Shown here: one piece after another, positions 21,703 through 28,926 of the stretch
How the letters are laid out: the number at the start of each line of letters is the position of its first letter
How positions within the stretch are numbered: position 1 is the stretch's first letter
NCBI GenBank assembly: GCA_964406105.1
Contig: CAYOQK010000030.1
Coordinates: 1-28,926 of the forward strand
Source: WGAB01 sp964406105
Lineage (GTDB): Bacteria > Hydrothermota > Hydrothermia > WGAB01
Length of the DNA stretch: 28,926 nt
Direction of reading: 5' to 3'
Program-made: the position numbers and the translations under genes
Notes under the pieces: generated by a model
Database searches by the model: none
What the model saw: the letters and a program-made list of their open reading frames with translations, nothing else
What the model was told of the DNA's origin: nothing

Positions 21703-22902
21703 ATGACGCCCCGGGTACTCATGATCGTGTACGAGTACTACCCCTATGCGGAGAACCGGGTACAGAACGAGGCCCACAACTTGGTGGAAGCCGGTTTTGA
21801 GGTGGATGTGCTCTGCCTTCGCAAGGGCCAAGAACCCGTGGAGGACGAGTACCGGGGTGTCCGCATTTACCGCATCCAGGCCAGGGAAAAAGCCCGAGGC
21901 AACCTGATTCGCTACCTGGGCGCCTACTTGGACTTCACCCTGCGGGCCCTGTGGGCCGCCACCCGGCTCCACCGACGCCGCCGATACCACTTGATCCAGG
22001 TGAGCACCCTGCCGGATTTCCTTATCCTGGCCGCCCTGCCGGCCCGGTGGATGGGTGCCAAAACCGTTTTGGATTTCCACGATCTAACCCCGGAGATGTT
22101 CATGTCGCGGAAGGGCTGGAAAGAAACCTCCCTGATGATCCGATGGCTCAAGGCCGTGGAACGCGGCTCCGCGGCCCTGGCCCATCGGCTGTTGGCCGTT
22201 TCCGAGCCCCACCGCGATGCCCTCGTGGCCCACGGTCTTCCAGCCCACAAGTTCTTTGTGTACATGAACCTCCCGGACCCTGAGGTGTTCCGACCCTGCC
22301 CCACCGTGGGACGCAACGATGGCCGGTTCCGCCTGGTGTACCACGGGTCCATCATGTTCCGCCTTGGGTTGGACCAAATCGTGCGGGCCATGGAGATCCT
22401 GAAGGACCAAGCACCCCAGGTGCAACTGGTGCTTTACGGTGAGGGCGACGCCGCCGACTTCATCCAGTCCTACGTGGCCGAGCATCACCTGCAGGACCAG
22501 GTGGTTTTCCACCGCGGCATCTTCCCCATGGCCGAGCTGCCCCCTCGGCTCTGCGAGGCCAACGCAGGCATCGTTCCCCTCAAGCCAGACGTGTTCAACG
22601 AAGTGATCCTCCCGGTGAAACTCATGGAGTACGTGGCCCTGGGCTTGCCGGTGATCGCCACCCGCACCCGGGCGATCCAACACTACTTCAGCGACGACAT
22701 GCTCCTTTTCGTGGATCCCCCGGTGACCCCCGAAAAGTTCGCCTCCGCGGTGCTCCGCCTGGTGCGCACCCCAGAACTGGCCTCCCGGCTGGCCCAAAAC
22801 GCCCGCCGCTTTCTGGAACGCCACTCTTGGGAAAAGCAGAAACGAGCCTATGTGGAGTGGGTTTCCCACTTGATTGGTGTCGCTCCGCCCCGTACCCTGT
22901 GA
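21703..22902 (+). CDS. Glycosyltransferase family 4
   Basis: A 399-residue GT-B retaining glycosyltransferase transferring a sugar from an NDP-sugar to a lipid- or polymer-linked acceptor. The N-terminal domain begins VLMIVYEYYPYAENRVQNEA and includes VLDFHDLTPEMFMSR. The C-terminal nucleotide-binding domain has FRLVYHGSIMFRLGLDQIV, QLVLYGEGDAADFI and KLMEYVALGLPVIATRTRAI, the E-x7-E-like region of GT4. It likely works on cell-surface polysaccharide or lipid at the inner membrane. It is separated from the gingipain-like gene by 15 bases and probably cotranscribed. Which sugar it uses cannot be read from sequence. Confidence 0.92.
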   Translation: MTPRVLMIVYEYYPYAENRVQNEAHNLVEAGFEVDVLCLRKGQEPVEDEYRGVRIYRIQAREKARGNLIRYLGAYLDFTLRALWAATRLHRRRRYHLIQVSTLPDFLILAALPARWMGAKTVLDFHDLTPEMFMSRKGWKETSLMIRWLKAVERGSAALAHRLLAVSEPHRDALVAHGLPAHKFFVYMNLPDPEVFRPCPTVGRNDGRFRLVYHGSIMFRLGLDQIVRAMEILKDQAPQVQLVLYGEGDAADFIQSYVAEHHLQDQVVFHRGIFPMAELPPRLCEANAGIVPLKPDVFNEVILPVKLMEYVALGLPVIATRTRAIQHYFSDDMLLFVDPPVTPEKFASAVLRLVRTPELASRLAQNARRFLERHSWEKQKRAYVEWVSHLIGVAPPRTL

Positions 22903-22917
22903 ACCGGTGAAAGGTTT

Positions 22918-25900
22918 ATGACGAGGCTATGGATCCTGTGGTTGCTCGCAGGAGTGGGAGGGAACACAGGTGGGGCCGTTCCCTCTGCCCGAGGGTGGCC
23001 GGGCGTGCAAACCCCCATCCGTCAGGTGTATGAGCGCACCTTGGGCCCCCAAGCCCCGCCTCGGCAAACCCTGCCAGAAGCCCGCCAATTCATCGCTCCC
23101 CAGGCCGAAGATCCCCCTTCCCTGTACACCGGCCCGGTGCCCCTCGTGATCCTGACCACCGAAGCCCTGCGTGAACCCTTTGACACCCTCGCAGAGTGGC
23201 ACACCCACTACGGCCTGCCCGCCGTGGTGCGCACGGTGTCTTGGGTGTATGCCCGGTACCCAGGCAGCGATCCCCAGGAACGGATCCGCCACTTCCTTCG
23301 GGAGGCTTACCACCTGTGGGGCACCCGGTACGTGTTGCTGGGGGGTGGCGCCAACGACCTGCCTCCCCGCTACGTTCACGTGGCCTTCTCCACAGATTCC
23401 TCAGAGAACTGGGTGCCCTCTGACCTCTATTACGCCTGCCTGGACGGCACCTGGAACGCCGACGGCGATGCGGTGTTCGGCGAACCCGAGGATCACCCCG
23501 ACCTTCTTCCCGAACTGCTGGTGGGCCGAGTGCCCGCCCTGTTCCCAGAGGAAGCCTGGAACTACGTCCGCAAGGCCATGGCCTACCGAGCCATGCCCGG
23601 AGGCGATTCCACCGGTGCGTTCGTCCAAGATCCCCATCGGGTCCTTCTTTTGGGTACCCTCATCGGCCTCAATCACGGCCCCTTATACTGCGAGGCCTTC
23701 GCCCAGCACCTGCCCGCCGACTACACCCTTCTGCGCCTCTATGAGGACGAACACCACGATAACACCCTGGAGGACTTCCTGGGAGCCCTGGCCTTGGGAG
23801 TGGGCTTTCTGTACATCAACGGCCACGGCAATTACAACAGCGTGTATGTGAACTACGATCCTCCTCTCCCCCTGGGCAACGCCGAAGTGGAAACCCAACT
23901 GCCCAACAAGTACCACCTGCCCTTCATGAAGGCCGTGGTTTGCGACGCAGGCGCCTGGGACCGCTTTGGCGTGCTCTCCCGCTTCCTGCTGGTGCCCCAA
24001 ACCGGTGCCGTGGGCATCATCGGCACCACCCGCTACGATATCCCCGCCAGCCAAATGGTGTTTGATACCCTGCTTGCCCAGGTGCTCTACAGCGTACCCC
24101 ACCTCACCCTGGGCGCAGCTGCCCTCTCCATGGTGGGAACCCTGCCCCTGGTGGACCAGGACTCCGTGATCCGGTACCTTTACCTGAGCAAAACCCTGAT
24201 GGGAGACCCGGCCCTGCTCTTTTGGCAACGCAGCCCCCGCCGCTTCTCCCTGGACCTCACCTCGCCCGCCCTCCCTCTGCCTCCCAGCCCCTGCACCCTT
24301 CGCCTGCGCGTTTACGACGAAGCCACCGGTGAACCGGTCCCTGGCGTGACCGTCGTGGCCTACAAGGGGCAAGAAACCTACAGCGTGGCCCTCACCAATC
24401 CCTCCGGCCAGGCGGTGCTGGAGGTGATCCCACAAACCCCAGGCACCCTGTGGGTGGCCCTCCGACACGGGGACTACCTGCCCTTCCGCCAGGCCTTTCC
24501 GGTACAGCCCACCCGAACAGCGGTGCGGGTGGTGGGCGTGGAACTCCAGGAGATCCAAGGCGATGGTGACGCCCAGGTGGATGCCGGCGAGCGGTTCCGG
24601 CTCCTGCTCCAAGTGCTCAACGCCGGGCGCGACACCGCCTACCAGGTGACAGCCCAGGCCCAGCCCGTAGACCCCTGGATGGCACTCTTGAGCACTCCAC
24701 CGCAGCCCATCACCCTGCCCCCAGGCAAGGAAACCCTGCTGCCCCTTCCCGCCACCCTGTGGGTGGCGTCTCTGCCCCCGAACCCGGTGGCCCGGCTGCT
24801 GCTGACGCTCCACTGGACCCCCAGGCCCGACGGCCCCACCAACACCTTCCTCGCATGGCAGGACACCCTCAAGTTCCTCTTGGGACAACCCCAAGTGGAG
24901 TTTTCCCACATCCGTTGGCAGGCCCTGGGCACCTATGGGCTTCTCCGCCTCTCCTTGATCAACCAGGGCACGGACGACGCCGAGAGCCTCCGCCTGCGGT
25001 GGACCCTTCAAGAGGGCTCTGGCGGCTCCATCACCCCCGAGGAGATCCTGTGGCCGCGTTTGCCCGCGGACGGCCAACCCCACGACACCACCTTCACGGT
25101 GCATCTGGCCCCTTCGCCCCGCTTCCACTTGGCCGTGTACCAAGGGTGGCGGCTCCTTTGGCAACGGACCTGGGTCCCCCAAACCCCCTCGCCCCCCACA
25201 GCCCTTCGGGCCCAACGGGAGATCCAAACGCTGGACCTCTCCTGGGACGCCGAAAACGCCCAAGGATTCCGAGTGTTCCGCAAGGGGCCAGGCGACGCCG
25301 ATTTCCAACTCCTCACCCCTCTTCCCATCGCCGCCCGCCACTACGCCGATGCCCCGGTGTCTCAGGCAGGCCTTTATGCGTACTTTGTGGAGGCCGTGGA
25401 CTCCCTGGGCAACCTCTCCCCTCCCTCGGAAACCCTCTGGGTGGCCCTGCCGCCCCTGCACCCCGGGTTCCCCGCCGTCTCGGGCATCAGCCAGGAGTCC
25501 AATCACCCTGTGGCCGCAGACCTGGACCCCACATACCCCGGCCTGGAGATCGTGGTGGCGGACTTCTTGGGACGGGTCTACGCCTACCACGCCGACGGCA
25601 CCCTGGTGGAGGGCTGGCCCGTGGAAACCGAGCCCCAGGTGTGGAACTCGCCCGCTGTGGGCGACCTGGATGGCGATGGGTCCCCGGAGGTGGTGGTGGC
25701 CCCTCGGTCTCCCCACAACCGGGTGTACGTGTTCCACGCCGACGGCACACCGGCCGACGGCTGGCCCCAAAGCTACCCTGGGGGAACCCATGACGGCTCA
25801 GCCGGTGCCTACGCCTCTCCAGTGATCGCAGATCTGGACCAAGACGGGCTCGGCGAAGTGATCCTGCACACCCTCCAAGGCCGCCTGCTGATCTGGCGGT

Positions 25901-26979
25901 ACAACGGCACCCCCTACCTGGGGTCCTCACCCCAGGTGTTCTCCACCGGGGCCGGCACCTGGGACACCGGAACCCCGGCGGTGGCCGATGTGGATGCCGA
26001 CGGCCAACCCGAGATCCTCCTGCCCGCTTCTACCTCGGCCTCCCTGTACCTGCTGGAATCCGACGGCACCGTGGCCCCAGGGTTTCCGCTAAATCTGGGA
26101 AGCCAAGTAAAAAGCAGCGTGGCCGTCGGCGAAATCCTTGGAACCCCCACCTTGGCCTTCGTGAGCAATGTGGGGCTGTACCTCGGCCGGCTCCAGTGGC
26201 TCCGGCCCGACGGCACCCCGTTCCCCGGTTTCCCCAAAGAGGCCTTCTTCTACCTGGGAGGCCTCTACGCCCAACCCTCCTTCGTGGACTTCAACGGCGA
26301 CGGCCTCCTGGACCTGGTGGTGAACCGCGGCGATAGCGTGGTGGTGTACGATACCCTGGGCCAATGCCTCTTCGCCGCAGAGGTCTCCCGTGGCCAGAAC
26401 TTCAGCGGTGTCGTGGGCCAAAGCCGGCTCCTCTTTTACAACGACGAAGAGGGATACCTCAGAGGGTGGTCGCCCGAGGGCACACTCCCCGAGTTCCCCT
26501 TGGCCGTGTACGACCACCTGACCACCACCCCGGTGGTCATTGACCTGGACACAGACGGCCAATTGGAATACGCCGCCCTCACCGCTGGCCGGCTCCTTGT
26601 GTTTGACCTGCCGTATCTCGCCGAGTCTTCGGCCTGGCCCATGTTCCAACACGACCCTCGCCACACCGGCTTTGCCCCCGAACCCTCCCGCCACGGGCCC
26701 CAGGGATCCTCCTCAAGCCCCGCTCCACTCCGCCTGGTGTATCCCCAACCCTTTCGGCACACCCTGCAGATGACCGTGCACCTGCTGCACCCCTCCTCCC
26801 TCACCCTCACCCTGTACGATGCGGCCGGGCGACGACGCGCCCGCCGCACCTGGCACCTGGCCACACCGGGCACCCACCTCCTCCACTGGAACCCTGGCCC
26901 CCTCCCAAGCGGTGTGTACTTCCTCACCGTGGCCTCGCCCTCGGGCACCTGGACCCAACGGATCCTGCACTGGCGTTAG
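22918..26979 (+). CDS. Gingipain-like cysteine protease (peptidase C25) with FN3, FG-GAP repeats and sorting tail
   Basis: A 1353-residue secreted protein. A signal peptide (MTRLWILWLLAGVGG) and propeptide-like region lead into the C25 catalytic domain (~70-440). This contains the catalytic His303 in NGHGNYNS, Cys342 in VVCDAGAWD and the closing KTLMGDPALLFW. A carboxypeptidase-regulatory-like/Ig-like beta region follows (~445-540), then further Ig-like domains. A fibronectin III-like domain lies at ~758-848 (LDLSWDAENAQGFRVFR). About seven FG-GAP/VCBS-like repeats (GDLDGDGSPEVVVA, IADLDQDGLGEVIL, VDFNGDGLLDLVVN) fill ~860-1250, probably a Ca-binding propeller. The last ~80 residues form a type IX-like sorting domain (LRLVYPQPF...SLTLTLYDAAGRR...LPSGVYFLTV). 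It is probably surface-anchored and the biggest extracellular enzyme here. Confidence 0.93.
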   Translation: MTRLWILWLLAGVGGNTGGAVPSARGWPGVQTPIRQVYERTLGPQAPPRQTLPEARQFIAPQAEDPPSLYTGPVPLVILTTEALREPFDTLAEWHTHYGLPAVVRTVSWVYARYPGSDPQERIRHFLREAYHLWGTRYVLLGGGANDLPPRYVHVAFSTDSSENWVPSDLYYACLDGTWNADGDAVFGEPEDHPDLLPELLVGRVPALFPEEAWNYVRKAMAYRAMPGGDSTGAFVQDPHRVLLLGTLIGLNHGPLYCEAFAQHLPADYTLLRLYEDEHHDNTLEDFLGALALGVGFLYINGHGNYNSVYVNYDPPLPLGNAEVETQLPNKYHLPFMKAVVCDAGAWDRFGVLSRFLLVPQTGAVGIIGTTRYDIPASQMVFDTLLAQVLYSVPHLTLGAAALSMVGTLPLVDQDSVIRYLYLSKTLMGDPALLFWQRSPRRFSLDLTSPALPLPPSPCTLRLRVYDEATGEPVPGVTVVAYKGQETYSVALTNPSGQAVLEVIPQTPGTLWVALRHGDYLPFRQAFPVQPTRTAVRVVGVELQEIQGDGDAQVDAGERFRLLLQVLNAGRDTAYQVTAQAQPVDPWMALLSTPPQPITLPPGKETLLPLPATLWVASLPPNPVARLLLTLHWTPRPDGPTNTFLAWQDTLKFLLGQPQVEFSHIRWQALGTYGLLRLSLINQGTDDAESLRLRWTLQEGSGGSITPEEILWPRLPADGQPHDTTFTVHLAPSPRFHLAVYQGWRLLWQRTWVPQTPSPPTALRAQREIQTLDLSWDAENAQGFRVFRKGPGDADFQLLTPLPIAARHYADAPVSQAGLYAYFVEAVDSLGNLSPPSETLWVALPPLHPGFPAVSGISQESNHPVAADLDPTYPGLEIVVADFLGRVYAYHADGTLVEGWPVETEPQVWNSPAVGDLDGDGSPEVVVAPRSPHNRVYVFHADGTPADGWPQSYPGGTHDGSAGAYASPVIADLDQDGLGEVILHTLQGRLLIWRYNGTPYLGSSPQVFSTGAGTWDTGTPAVADVDADGQPEILLPASTSASLYLLESDGTVAPGFPLNLGSQVKSSVAVGEILGTPTLAFVSNVGLYLGRLQWLRPDGTPFPGFPKEAFFYLGGLYAQPSFVDFNGDGLLDLVVNRGDSVVVYDTLGQCLFAAEVSRGQNFSGVVGQSRLLFYNDEEGYLRGWSPEGTLPEFPLAVYDHLTTTPVVIDLDTDGQLEYAALTAGRLLVFDLPYLAESSAWPMFQHDPRHTGFAPEPSRHGPQGSSSSPAPLRLVYPQPFRHTLQMTVHLLHPSSLTLTLYDAAGRRRARRTWHLATPGTHLLHWNPGPLPSGVYFLTVASPSGTWTQRILHWR

Positions 26980-27008
26980 GCTTGTTCCAGAATCCTCAGG
27001 GCCTCAAA

Positions 27009-27785
27009 ATGGAACCCGGCATGGACACCCAGCGATTGATCCTTCTGGTGGGCTTCGTGGGATCTGGGAAAACCACCTACGCCCGGGAACTTTGGAAAAC
27101 CGCTCCCCATCGCCTGGTTCGGGTTTCCATGGACGACCTCATCCAAATGCTCAGTTTCTATGACTACCAGCGGCACCTGGTGGACCTGTACCGGCGACAA
27201 GAGCGGAGCACCGTAATCCACGCCCTGGCCCGGGGGTTGGACGTGGTGGTGGATCGCACCAACCTGGACCGCAAAACCCGCCAAGTGTTCCTGGACATCG
27301 GCCGCACCTTCCGCCGCCTGGGGGCTCGGGCCCTGGAACTCCTGCGGGCCCAGGGGCTCTTCGGCCATCCCCATCCTTCGGAGATCCGCCGGGCCCTCGT
27401 GCACCTGGTGCAACCCTTGGAGGACCGGGAAGCCTTCGCCACGGCCCTGAGCGAGGCCATAGACACCCTGGCCCACGGCGGAGGCACCAGCCTGTTCCCC
27501 TGGAGCTCAGAGCCCATCACGCTGGAATCCTACTTTGAACGCCTCCGCACCCTGCGACTGGAAGCCGTTTGGCTCCGGGTTCCCCCGGAGATCTGCCTGG
27601 AACGCCGCCTGTCCGACCCGCTGCTGCCCCTCCGCGAACAGGTGCGCACCGTGGACTGGCAAGCCGTGCTGGACAACATGCAACGCCAGTTTGAACCCCC
27701 CAGCCTCCGAGAGGGGTTTGATGAGATCCGCATCCTGGATGCGGAGTTTCGGCTCCAGGAAATCCGGAACCCCTCAGCCCCATGA
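27009..27785 (+). CDS. P-loop kinase-like protein (AAA_33 / polynucleotide kinase-like)
   Basis: A 258-residue cytoplasmic protein with a Walker A GFVGSGKTT (15-23). VRVSMDDLIQM follows, as in T4 polynucleotide kinase-like enzymes. VVVDRTNLDRKTRQVFL resembles their acceptor-side Asp-Arg motif, and VWLRVPPEICLERR resembles a lid segment. The middle (~100-180) carries extra helices. Substrate could be a nucleic acid 5' end, a nucleotide or a small metabolite. The ATG at 27009 is preferred (MEPGMDTQRLI); ATG 27021 and an upstream TTG at 26982 are alternatives, and no ribosome site decides. Its stop overlaps the next GT4 start (ATGA), so its product may modify the same pathway as the glycosyltransferase. 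Confidence 0.8.
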   Translation: MEPGMDTQRLILLVGFVGSGKTTYARELWKTAPHRLVRVSMDDLIQMLSFYDYQRHLVDLYRRQERSTVIHALARGLDVVVDRTNLDRKTRQVFLDIGRTFRRLGARALELLRAQGLFGHPHPSEIRRALVHLVQPLEDREAFATALSEAIDTLAHGGGTSLFPWSSEPITLESYFERLRTLRLEAVWLRVPPEICLERRLSDPLLPLREQVRTVDWQAVLDNMQRQFEPPSLREGFDEIRILDAEFRLQEIRNPSAP

Positions 27786-28888
27786 CCCCGCGTGTTCTGG
27801 AAATCGTGGAAACCGTGGGCCTCGGAGGGGCTGAGACTCAAAACCTCCAAATCTTCAGGGCCCTGGCTCAACAACCCCTGTCTCCGGTGCTGCACGTGAT
27901 GGCCCTCCAGGCCGGTCCTTTGGAAAAGGAGTACCGCGAAGGCCCGTTCACCTTTGAACTCTTCCATGGATCCTCGGCCTGGAGCCCCCAGAGTTTTTGG
28001 CATTTTCGCCAGCGGGTTGAGGCCTTCCGCCCCCATTTGATCCACACCCATGGGTTCAAGGCCCTGGTGTACACAGCCCTCAGCACCTGGGGCCTGCGAA
28101 CTCCCCTGCTCTTTTCCTGGCACGGATACCGAGCCCTGGATACCCGACGCGATATGCAGTGGACCGTGCGGGTGCTTCACCACCGGTTTCGGTACGCCAT
28201 TGCCGTGAGCGAGGCCGTGGCCCAACTGTTGCACCGCAAGGCCGGGGTTCCTCTCCACAAGATTCGGGTGTTCCCCAACGCCATAGACCTGGCCCCCTAC
28301 CGGCACCTGTCCCCGGCTTACGAGCGAGCCACACCCCCTGAAGGCCGCCTTATCGTGGGCATGGTGGGGCGACTGGCCGAGGTGAAAAACTACCCGCTGT
28401 TCCTGCAAATCGTGGCCCACCTGGCCCGGGAGTTCCCCCATCTGGAGGCGTGGATCGTGGGGGATGGCCCCCTGCGACCCCACCTGGAGCAATTGGCCGA
28501 ACAATGGGGCATCGCTCCGCGGGTTCGGTTTTGGGGGTTTCGGCGCGACATCCCTGAACTCCTGACCCAGATGGACCTGTTCGTGTTCACCAGTCACGCC
28601 GAATCCTTCGGCCTGGTGGTGGTGGAAGCCCAGGCCGCTGGGCTGCCTGTGGTGGTGTCGGACTACCCTGCGGCCGCCTCTTTGATCCAAGAGGGACGAA
28701 CGGGTTTCCTGGCCCGTCGGGGCCAATTGGAAGACTTCCTCCACAAGGCCCGGGCTCTTCTGGCATCACCTGAGCGTCGGCGGCAAATGGGCCGCGCCGC
28801 CCGCGCGTGGGCCTTTCAGGCCTTTTCGCTGGACACCTATGTGAAACGCCTCCTGAACCTCTACCGTGATCTGACCACGGCCCGCTGA
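27782..28888 (+). CDS. Glycosyltransferase family 4, second paralogue
   Basis: A 368-residue GT-B glycosyltransferase. The N-terminal domain has ETVGLGGAETQNLQIFRAL, the GGAE acceptor-side motif, and HLIHTHGFKALVYTALS. The C-terminal domain has VGMVGRLAEVKNYPLFLQIV, WIVGDGPLRPHLEQLA and the GT4 E-x7-E motif ESFGLVVVEAQAAGLPVVVS, a clear retaining-type nucleotide-sugar site. The role is assembly of surface glycan, together with the first GT4 gene 5 kb upstream; acceptor and sugar are unknown. It starts in overlap with the kinase-like gene and appears to end the transcript, because a new promoter follows immediately. Confidence 0.94.
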   Translation: MTPRVLEIVETVGLGGAETQNLQIFRALAQQPLSPVLHVMALQAGPLEKEYREGPFTFELFHGSSAWSPQSFWHFRQRVEAFRPHLIHTHGFKALVYTALSTWGLRTPLLFSWHGYRALDTRRDMQWTVRVLHHRFRYAIAVSEAVAQLLHRKAGVPLHKIRVFPNAIDLAPYRHLSPAYERATPPEGRLIVGMVGRLAEVKNYPLFLQIVAHLAREFPHLEAWIVGDGPLRPHLEQLAEQWGIAPRVRFWGFRRDIPELLTQMDLFVFTSHAESFGLVVVEAQAAGLPVVVSDYPAAASLIQEGRTGFLARRGQLEDFLHKARALLASPERRRQMGRAARAWAFQAFSLDTYVKRLLNLYRDLTTAR

Positions 28889-28917
28889 TTGCAGCCTCGG
28901 CACTGGGCTTTTAAAAT
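28889..28917 (+). promoter_or_regulatory. Promoter for a gene beyond the right edge
   Basis: TTGCAG (28889-28894), 17 bases, TAAAAT (28912-28917), directly after the glycosyltransferase stop. No start codon is seen within the remaining 9 bases. Confidence 0.55.
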
Positions 28918-28926
28918 GTAGTCAAT

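Noticed and set aside
21651..21722. Longer N-terminus for the second UbiA protein
   Set aside because: It would read through both promoter boxes and the ribosome site of the divergent glycosyltransferase gene.
23683..25791. Long open frame on the minus strand opposite the C25 protease
   Set aside because: His/Gly/Val-rich composition typical of the antisense of GC-rich codons, no start signals, and the plus strand has clear domain matches. The same holds for long antisense frames at 16076-18040, 6885-8390, 3535-4782 and 14871-16301.
1..28926. CRISPR arrays, tRNA, rRNA, insertion sequences or attachment sites
   Set aside because: No regularly spaced repeats, no tRNA-like cloverleaf, no transposase or integrase frame was seen in any gap; gaps are too short for rRNA.

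Overview
The window is GC-rich, gene-dense bacterial chromosome with almost no non-coding space: the largest intergenic gap is about 200 bases, and many genes overlap by 1-18 bases. I see no rRNA, tRNA, CRISPR array, insertion sequence or phage gene. An LpxK kinase (lipid A), lipoprotein signals, a complex I subunit and two secreted proteases with C-terminal tails resembling type IX secretion sorting domains point to a Gram-negative relative of the Fibrobacteres-Chlorobi-Bacteroidetes group or a nearby candidate phylum. The Arg/Glu/Leu-rich, Cys- and Asn-poor proteins suggest a thermophile, but this is an inference. Species cannot be named from the sequence alone.

Layout. (1) 1-2410: the start of nuoH (minus) is divergent from an rqcH-like NFACT gene, followed by a small heat-shock protein with a textbook promoter. 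(2) 2462-9313, minus strand: a compact five-gene operon, read as UbiA-type prenyltransferase, acyl-CoA carboxyltransferase, sugar nucleotidyltransferase, secreted subtilisin-like protease and lpxK. It ends at a hairpin shared with the heat-shock gene. (3) 9512-13027, plus strand: a coiled-coil protein of unknown function and two different ATPases of the BREX BrxD-type (PF10923/DUF2791-like) family, the second carrying an N-terminal UvrD-like Tudor module; a terminator follows. (4) 13124-18154: E1-beta and E1-alpha of a 2-oxoacid dehydrogenase. Then comes a remarkable fusion of a lipoyl domain and an E3-binding domain with a PglD/NeuD-type sugar acyltransferase in place of the normal E2 catalytic core. 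An SF1 (UPF1/IGHMBP2-like) helicase follows; all four are coupled by 1-4 base overlaps. (5) 18216-20657: a TPR-like protein, a lipoprotein and a second TPR protein. (6) 20640-21650, minus: a second UbiA prenyltransferase that overlaps the TPR gene tail to tail. (7) 21703-28888: a GT4 glycosyltransferase, a 1353-residue gingipain-like C25 protease, a P-loop kinase-like protein and a second GT4 glycosyltransferase.

The parts most worth following up are the E1/lipoyl/acyltransferase operon, which suggests direct use of a lipoyl-bound acyl group for sugar acylation, and the neighbouring ATPase-ATPase (and perhaps helicase) cassette, a possible DNA-processing or defence system. The sequence also shows a recurring promoter design in which the -10 box ends only 7-10 bases before the start codon, without a Shine-Dalgarno site, indicating leaderless mRNAs alongside conventional ones.
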